In this document: one piece after another, positions 60,434 to 64,000 of the stretch
Position numbering within the stretch: position 1 is the stretch's first letter
Layout: every line of letters starts with the position of its first letter
Assembly: GCF_000027165.1 (NCBI RefSeq)
Contig: NC_013853.1
Span: 372,001-436,000 of the forward strand
Source: Streptococcus mitis B6
Lineage (GTDB): Bacteria > Bacillota > Bacilli > Lactobacillales > Streptococcaceae
Length of the DNA: 64,000 nucleotides
Reading direction: 5' to 3'
Notes under the pieces: generated by a model
The model's input: the letters and a program-made list of their open reading frames with translations, nothing else
The model's database searches: none
Told to the model about the DNA's origin: nothing
Position numbers and translations under genes: made by a program

Positions 60434-60828
60434 GTACTCCTAAAACAAACTTTTTAAACATCGCTAAAAATGTTGTAGAAGCTAAGAAACAACCTAGCTT
60501 AACACTAGATGAAACCAATATCTTGCTAGAAACAGATGGCATTCATGCTCTGAAGCAATCAATCAGACGCATGCTGACAACTGAACGGTTCATCTATACG
60601 ATTTATGACCATCGGTACGGTGTAGAGTTAGATGCTTTATTTGGTGGGGATATGGACTATGCCCAAATGGATATCGCACGGCGCATAAAAGAAGCCTTGT
60701 ATGAAGATGACAGGATTCATGAGGCTCATTCTTTTTCTACCAAGGTAAAGAAAGATGAGTTTTATGTGCAGTTCATGGTTGATAGTGATTTTGGAACATT
60801 TGAAATGGATTTGGAGGTGAAACGATGA
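60430..60828 (+). CDS. DUF2634 protein, gp25-like baseplate wedge (XkdS)
   Basis: 132 residues. ALKQSIRRMLTTERFIYTIY and YGVELDALFGG are the gp25/DUF2634 marks. It triggers sheath assembly on the baseplate in T4-like tails. Overlaps baseplate J by four bases. Confidence 0.9.
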   Translation: MSTPKTNFLNIAKNVVEAKKQPSLTLDETNILLETDGIHALKQSIRRMLTTERFIYTIYDHRYGVELDALFGGDMDYAQMDIARRIKEALYEDDRIHEAHSFSTKVKKDEFYVQFMVDSDFGTFEMDLEVKR

Positions 60829-61880
60829 TAAAGGTAAAAACATATCCAGAAATTTTAGAGGATATGCTGGCCTTGTTTGATGATAAGTATGACAAAAGAC
60901 AAGGATCTGTCTTGTACAATTTAGTTGCGCCTGCAGCTCGAGAAGTTGCCATTCAGTATACGGTCTTAAAATCGTATGAGGAAATCAACTTTTTAGATAC
61001 GAGTACAGGAATCTTCCTAACTCGTTTGTGTAGGCAATTCGGAGTTGAACGATTGCCAGCTACGGCATCAGTTCGATTGGTTCAATTCAAACAGGAAATC
61101 CCACTCGGAACCCGTTTCAGCGTGGTTAATAGTGAGTACAATTTCCGTGTCTTGGAACGTCGCTCTGGATTCGAGTATAGCGTAGTAGCTGAACAAGTCG
61201 GAAATGCTCCCAACTATGTAAGAGGTCAACTCATCAACATTGATGTATTGAGCGATTTTAAAGGAGCAGAAATCGGCTCCGTTATCGTCGTAGGCGAAGA
61301 CGAAGAGACGGATAAACAACTCCGTAAACGGACCATTGAGTATCTGAAAACACCGACCTTAAACGGGAACATTGCCCAATACAAGAAATGGGCCAGTGAG
61401 TTCGTTGGTGTTGGTTCGGCCTTGGTAGAGCCACTTTGGAAGGGTGAAAATACAGTACGTGTATCTATTACGGATGCTGACGGTAACGAAGCTAGTTCGG
61501 AACTTGTAAATAAGTTCAAGAATTACTTAGACCCTGAACCAAGTGGCCACGGTTTAGGCGTAGCTCCGATTGGTGCTTATGTGACTGTGCAGTCTGTAAG
61601 TGGCTACGACGTGCGTATTACCGCAACGATTAAGATTGATGAAGATGTAGATATTGAAACAATCAAGAATGAGGCGAAAGTTCAACTCATTAAATACTTA
61701 CGTGAAGAAGCATTTGAAGAGAAAGAGGTTCGAAACTATAAAGTTGCCACAATCATTGACAGAATTAATGGGGTTCGAGATGTGGACCGTATTTTGTTGA
61801 ATGACAGGGAACAAAGTATTGAGCTTTCTACCAACATGCTTCCGAAGCTAGCGGAGGTAACCATTAATGTCACAAGTTAG
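60825..61880 (+). CDS. baseplate J / gp47-like protein (XkdT)
   Basis: 351 residues. YPEILEDMLALFDDKYDKRQG, GTRFSVVNSEYNFRVLE, then AQYKKWASEFVGVGSALVEP form the baseplate J family signature. Wedge ring between hub and fibres. Overlaps the next gene. Confidence 0.93.
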   Translation: MIKVKTYPEILEDMLALFDDKYDKRQGSVLYNLVAPAAREVAIQYTVLKSYEEINFLDTSTGIFLTRLCRQFGVERLPATASVRLVQFKQEIPLGTRFSVVNSEYNFRVLERRSGFEYSVVAEQVGNAPNYVRGQLINIDVLSDFKGAEIGSVIVVGEDEETDKQLRKRTIEYLKTPTLNGNIAQYKKWASEFVGVGSALVEPLWKGENTVRVSITDADGNEASSELVNKFKNYLDPEPSGHGLGVAPIGAYVTVQSVSGYDVRITATIKIDEDVDIETIKNEAKVQLIKYLREEAFEEKEVRNYKVATIIDRINGVRDVDRILLNDREQSIELSTNMLPKLAEVTINVTS

Positions 61881-62385
61881 ATATCGTATGTTATCGGCTT
61901 TGCCAGAGGTCTTAGATCCAACCATCAACGATTTGTTTGAAACTGAGATTCCAGAGCTGGAATTGATTACAGACTTAATCTTTGATACCAGACGGTTGAT
62001 GTTGTTGCCAGAAGCGACGGAAGACTGGATTACCCGTTGGGAAAAGGCCCTTCAGGTAAAACCGAAAACAATTGATTTGGAAGAACGAAGGCGGTATCTA
62101 ATCACTTTAATTTCTTCCAAAATTAAAATCAACTCAGTGAGTTTACAAAAAATTACAAAGAGCTTTACGAATGTCAATAACTTAGTAACGGTCAAGGGTT
62201 CAGCGGTACATATCCGATTTTTAGGAGAACTGCCGACTGGATATTTGAACCGTTTTTTAAAGTATGTGCGTGAATTGATTCCTGCTCACTTAGGAATCCA
62301 ATTCTCAGTTGAAGCGCCAATGATGAACGCAATTTATGTTGGCGCTCACACATTCAGAGACATTCGTTCAGTTCGATTTGAATAG
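61867..62385 (+). CDS. DUF2313 tail protein (XkdU-like)
   Basis: 172 residues; the RRYLITLISSKIKINSVSLQ and LRELIPAHLGIQF parts match DUF2313/XkdU, a tail fibre connector (gpI-like). Overlaps baseplate J by 14 bases. Confidence 0.85.
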   Translation: MSQVRYRMLSALPEVLDPTINDLFETEIPELELITDLIFDTRRLMLLPEATEDWITRWEKALQVKPKTIDLEERRRYLITLISSKIKINSVSLQKITKSFTNVNNLVTVKGSAVHIRFLGELPTGYLNRFLKYVRELIPAHLGIQFSVEAPMMNAIYVGAHTFRDIRSVRFE

Positions 62386-62395
62386 GAGAAAATAA

Positions 62396-63544
62396 ATGGG
62401 ATATTTTATCCAGCCTATTGTGACTGATAAAGCAATCAGCGAAACGGCCCTAGCAATTCAAAATCAAGAACCATTGGTCTTTACTCGTATTGCTTTGGGT
62501 AGTGGCCGACATCAGACAGACGGAGGCAAGAAGAATGATGTAGCTCAAATAGTTCATTCTTTGCAAGTTACGCAGTCTTTATCTACTGATATTTCGGATA
62601 CGATTCGTCTTACAGCTCGGTTAGATAATTCACGGATTGAGCGTGAAATGATTGTCAATGAAATCGGTGTGTTTGCAAAATGTGGGAATCATGAAGAGTT
62701 CATGTACATGTACACTTGGGCAGAACAGGGGGATGTGATTCCTCCCAAAACATCTGCATATGTGTATCGAGATTACGATTTCAATACAACTATCAGCAAG
62801 AATAGTCAGATTACCATTCAATACAATGCGACTGACTTGGTCTATGCGACTGTTCCTGAACTGAAGGAGACAGAAAGAAAGCTACAAACCAATATCGATA
62901 ATCATATTGGAGACACTGCCCGTCACGTTTCTGACCAAGAGCGGACACGCTGGAATGGGAAAGCCGATTCAAGCCACAGGCACAAGGTTGCAGACATCGA
63001 CGGCCTTGAAGCGATTATCGGCAACCAAACAACAAATAAAGCGAATCAAGCAGACCTTACTGCTCACATCCAAAACAAAAATAACCCACACGGTGTCACT
63101 AAGCAACAAGTGGGACTAGGGAATGTTACGAATGTTGAGCAAGCCAGTAAGTCTGATTTTCAACATCACTTAGACAATCATAATAACCCTCATAGCGTCA
63201 CAAAGGCGCAGGTAGGTTTGGAAAATGTGACGAATGTGGAACAGGCTAGTAAGCAGGAGTTCAATGCTCACGCTACTAATCACAACAATCCGCATAATGT
63301 CACTAAGCAACAGGTTGGGCTTGGTGACGTAGATAACATCAGACAAGCAAGCTATGAGTCTGTAGAGGCTTTGAAGCGTGAGTTCCAGGAGCACGAAGAT
63401 AGACTAAATGCTATCGAGTATATGTTCTTACAGAACGACTTCACTGCTCCGATTCGTACAGAAGATGGTACAGAACATACCCTACTTGCGGATGAAAATG
63501 GTCGTGTAATTGTCGCCGATTGGAAATATAGAATGGAGGTATAA
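62396..63544 (+). CDS. tail fibre protein with 34-residue repeats
   Basis: 382 residues. DUF3751/collar-type N-terminus (PIVTDKAISETALAIQNQ), then three tandem repeats of 34 residues based on NNPH-x-VTK-x-QVGL-x-NV-x-N-x-QAS (first at about 63079, 63181 and 63283 in the DNA), and a short C-terminal unit. The repeats form a fibre shaft; three is few, and repeat number could vary by recombination. Host-binding head likely lies in following genes. Confidence 0.85.
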   Translation: MGYFIQPIVTDKAISETALAIQNQEPLVFTRIALGSGRHQTDGGKKNDVAQIVHSLQVTQSLSTDISDTIRLTARLDNSRIEREMIVNEIGVFAKCGNHEEFMYMYTWAEQGDVIPPKTSAYVYRDYDFNTTISKNSQITIQYNATDLVYATVPELKETERKLQTNIDNHIGDTARHVSDQERTRWNGKADSSHRHKVADIDGLEAIIGNQTTNKANQADLTAHIQNKNNPHGVTKQQVGLGNVTNVEQASKSDFQHHLDNHNNPHSVTKAQVGLENVTNVEQASKQEFNAHATNHNNPHNVTKQQVGLGDVDNIRQASYESVEALKREFQEHEDRLNAIEYMFLQNDFTAPIRTEDGTEHTLLADENGRVIVADWKYRMEV

Positions 63545-63545
63545 T

Positions 63546-63944
63546 ATGGCAGTAATTAGTACACAGACACGGAAAGTAACTGATTTGCCACAGGCTAATC
63601 AGGTCAATAACTCGGACAACATCATGATTCATGATGGACGTGGGTTGAAAAAAGTGTCTGTGCAGACTTTTAAAAACGGAGTGAGTCCAACTCCCACAAC
63701 AGCAACAGCTGGTTCAAACGGAGTTGTCAGACCGGATAACTCAACGCTTACAGTCGATAGCTCGGGTGTTCTACGAGTCAATAGATTGGCCTTGAACATC
63801 CCTAGCTTACCGTCTGAAACTGTAGCCCACAAGCTGATTAACCAAAACGGAAACCAGCAAATGAAGTATTGGTATGGGTCTAAAGCGCAATATGAAGCAG
63901 TCCGAACCAAAGAACCCAACACAATCTATGATGTGTATGAGTAG
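63546..63944 (+). CDS. tail fibre / baseplate accessory protein (132 aa)
   Basis: ATG 63546 begins MAVISTQTRKVTDLPQANQ; the frame extension to 63510 lies in the fibre gene. A repeat-poor beta protein with NNSDNIMIHDGRG and ending in YDVYE. Resembles short fibre-tip proteins that follow fibres in phages. Receptor role inferred. Confidence 0.7.
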   Translation: MAVISTQTRKVTDLPQANQVNNSDNIMIHDGRGLKKVSVQTFKNGVSPTPTTATAGSNGVVRPDNSTLTVDSSGVLRVNRLALNIPSLPSETVAHKLINQNGNQQMKYWYGSKAQYEAVRTKEPNTIYDVYE

Positions 63945-63952
63945 GTGATGCT

Positions 63953-64000
63953 ATGGCTACAAGAGAAGGAATCTATGTCGGAGGGCATGAGATTGTAAAG
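63953..64000 (+). CDS. partial structural gene at window edge
   Basis: ATG 63953 (GTAGGTGATGCT upstream) opens MATREGIYVGGHEIVK and runs off the end. Probably the next tail fibre or host-interaction gene. No stop is seen within the window. Confidence 0.5.
   Translation, partial: MATREGIYVGGHEIVK

Overview
The window reads as a mitis-group Streptococcus chromosome (S. mitis, oralis or pneumoniae-like). The reasons are moderate AT content, strong GGAGG ribosome binding sites, a choline-binding-repeat surface protein, rpoE (delta) starting with TTG, and ssbB preceded by a ComX box. As far as I remember, valS, rpoE-pyrG and ssbB lie in three separate places in S. pneumoniae TIGR4, so the gene order here points to a relative rather than a typical pneumococcus. 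This is from memory and was not searched.

1-7.48 kb is housekeeping: small DUF genes, then a valine T-box leader (specifier GUC) ahead of a flavin reductase, a GNAT acetyltransferase, a P-loop kinase-like protein and valS. 7.5-15.6 kb is an AT-rich accessory island. It holds a C5-cytosine DNA methyltransferase, a protein with two GHKL ATPase regions (MORC/Hsp90-like N-terminus, histidine-kinase-like C-terminus) and a receiver-like protein whose C-terminus carries a HEPN-type RNALAH motif. It continues with the remnant of a second C5 methyltransferase, a Fic protein and a primase-helicase resembling the TOTE group. I think the three-gene methylase/GHKL/REC-HEPN operon is the best candidate in the window for an undescribed defence or signalling system.

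15.6-26.1 kb returns to host genes: a TetR-ABC exporter operon, an IS30-type element next to degenerate copies of its ends, rpoE, pyrG with a GGGC-type CTP attenuator, a frameshifted choline-binding protein, DUF4651, thioredoxin, a YtpR-like tRNA-binding protein and an SDR oxidoreductase.

From about 26.18 kb to the end of the window lies a prophage inserted after codon 7 of the competence gene ssbB, just downstream of its ComX promoter, with a large serine integrase at the junction. This recalls the comK prophages of Listeria. The order is integrase, CI-like repressor, Cro-like protein, early genes, a replication module (Gp157, ATPase, helicase, DUF669, prim-pol, D5 helicase, iteron-rich origin, VRR-NUC), then accessory genes. 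These include a C5 methyltransferase with a second long reading frame nested in it, and mazEF. They are followed by the late regulator ArpU, two tRNA-like structures, terminase, portal, a MuF-ADP-ribosyltransferase fusion, scaffold, capsid and connectors. The contractile tail module has sheath, tube, a -1 frameshift chaperone, tape measure, baseplate and fibre genes. A tail sheath makes it a myovirus, unusual for streptococci (compare phage EJ-1). Lysis genes and the right attachment site lie beyond the window.
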